NCBI GenBank assembly: GCA_050084515.1
Contig: CM114271.1
Location: 41,416,001 to 41,480,000 of the forward strand
Direction of reading: 5' to 3'
Length of the DNA: 64,000 nt
Source of the DNA: Blasia pusilla
Lineage: Eukaryota; Marchantiophyta; Marchantiopsida; Blasiales
Made by a program: the position numbers and the translations under genes
Part shown: piece after piece, positions 63,240-64,000 of the stretch
Layout: the number at the start of each line of letters is the position of its first letter
Numbering within the stretch: position 1 is the first letter of the stretch
The notes under the pieces: generated by a model
The model's database searches: none
What the model was told of the DNA's origin: nothing
Seen by the model: only the letters and a program-made list of their open reading frames with translations

Positions 63240-64000
63240 TCTGAATGAAGGGACATCAGTTCCTCTTTACTCCAAACAGCTAACAATCTTTTGGTTCAAT
63301 TATCGTCTCGTTTGTTCACATTTCACAAATTTGGTCTTGAGCAGACACCATTCATTATGGGGCAATTCAAGGGAGGCCATTATAGCAAGCAAAAAAGACG
63401 TACGCATCCGGGTGAGGTCTCATGACACATTAACACTTTAGAGACACTTGGGAATGGGGGAAGCTCAACAATTCTCATTCTGGTACTGTGTTGCCAATGG
63501 TTTTCCATAATGTATGATGAGTATTGATGCCTGGTCAAGAAGAGTCAACAATCATTTACAGGCATTTCCTTGTGCCTTTCTTTTGCAAGAAGAGATGTCA
63601 ATCCATAATGTCAACCAAATATTCCGAGAAGTTAAACCTTGAAAAGCACCGCAGTCTGTTGAGACCATCGTTAGAGTCTTTATTTGAATCTTTCATTGAG
63701 ATGAGATTGCTACTTTTGGTCAAATTATTTGCCAATGGTCCTCCAAAAAAAATACCCTTCGGCACAGCTTATTGTAGACTGAGACAAGCAATGTGAAGAA
63801 ACTTAGGCTCACATGGAGAGTGATGGAAAAATGTTTGTAGTGGTCTTATGATATCTACTTGTTTTTCGCCCCTTGGAAAAAGAGGTTTCTTTAGGCCCGA
63901 ATGTGGACTACTACATACTCTCTTCTTAAGATTTCATGAATTTGAAAGCAAACAAAAATTTCAAATATGTCAAAAAGTTTTGAAGAGAGAAGGCGGATTT
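63240..64000. other. Right flank, nothing identified
   Basis: The open frame at 63,524-63,796 (90 codons) has no recognised domain. No palindrome copies, LTR or simple repeats are seen. Confidence 0.4.

Overview
The window is nuclear DNA of a land plant or close streptophyte relative. The evidence is two spliced genes with GT-AG introns (a plant-type NDR/AGC kinase and an ankyrin-BTB gene), several classes of decayed retrotransposon, and long AT-rich stretches. A non-seed lineage (bryophyte, lycophyte or fern) would fit the retroelement types, but the species cannot be fixed from sequence alone.

Layout. 0-5.7 kb: an ankyrin-BTB gene on the minus strand and its GC-richer upstream region. 5.7-20 kb: AT-rich, gene-free DNA with a very decayed Ty1/copia element (8.2-10.5 kb), a decayed antisense Ty3/gypsy element (16.8-19.2 kb) and the 3' tail of a LINE-like element (19.8-20.1 kb). 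20.2-26.2 kb: gypsy copy A, 5'-truncated, with an antisense LTR nested in it. 29-37.2 kb: a 13-exon NDR-family kinase gene on the plus strand, whole except for one apparent missing base in exon 1. 39.8-44 kb: a LINE with endonuclease and reverse transcriptase, carrying a 240-bp-arm fold-back palindrome. 47.3-50.46 kb: gypsy copy B (LTR, gag, protease), cut off at 50.46 kb. 50.47-60.15 kb: a large inverted duplication (arms about 3.5 and 3.7 kb, spacer about 2.5 kb). Its arms carry two damaged copies of one multi-exon gene, and on the right side that gene continues to about 61.9 kb.

Main observations. (1) Gypsy copies A and B belong to one family that encodes, after the protease and before the reverse transcriptase, a C5-cytosine DNA methyltransferase. 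Copy B keeps motif I just before it is truncated. Copy A keeps the WPC catalytic motif (followed by a stop), ENV, a motif VIII-like stretch and a motif X-like stretch. Copy A also ends its polyprotein with a PHD-like zinc finger. (2) The gene in the inverted duplication ends in a degenerate N6-adenine/N4-cytosine (beta-class order) DNA methyltransferase domain. (3) That same 51.8-63.2 kb region holds about 45 copies of a 25-27 bp imperfect palindrome (consensus about GCAACCCGTCGG / CCGACGGGTTGC), seen nowhere else in the window. The two arms vary together between copies. Copies sit in the gene's upstream region, in its introns (partly as a 65-bp tandem array) and in its 3' flank. (4) Short templated fold-back inversions recur across the window.

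How the parts may work together. The kinase is an ordinary host gene, and the ankyrin-BTB gene looks like a host gene too. The rest is a repeat landscape in which two unrelated DNA-methyltransferase lineages, one retroelement-borne and one tied to palindrome arrays, lie directly against each other at 50.46 kb. All methyltransferase copies here are damaged, so any activity would have to come from intact relatives elsewhere in the genome.
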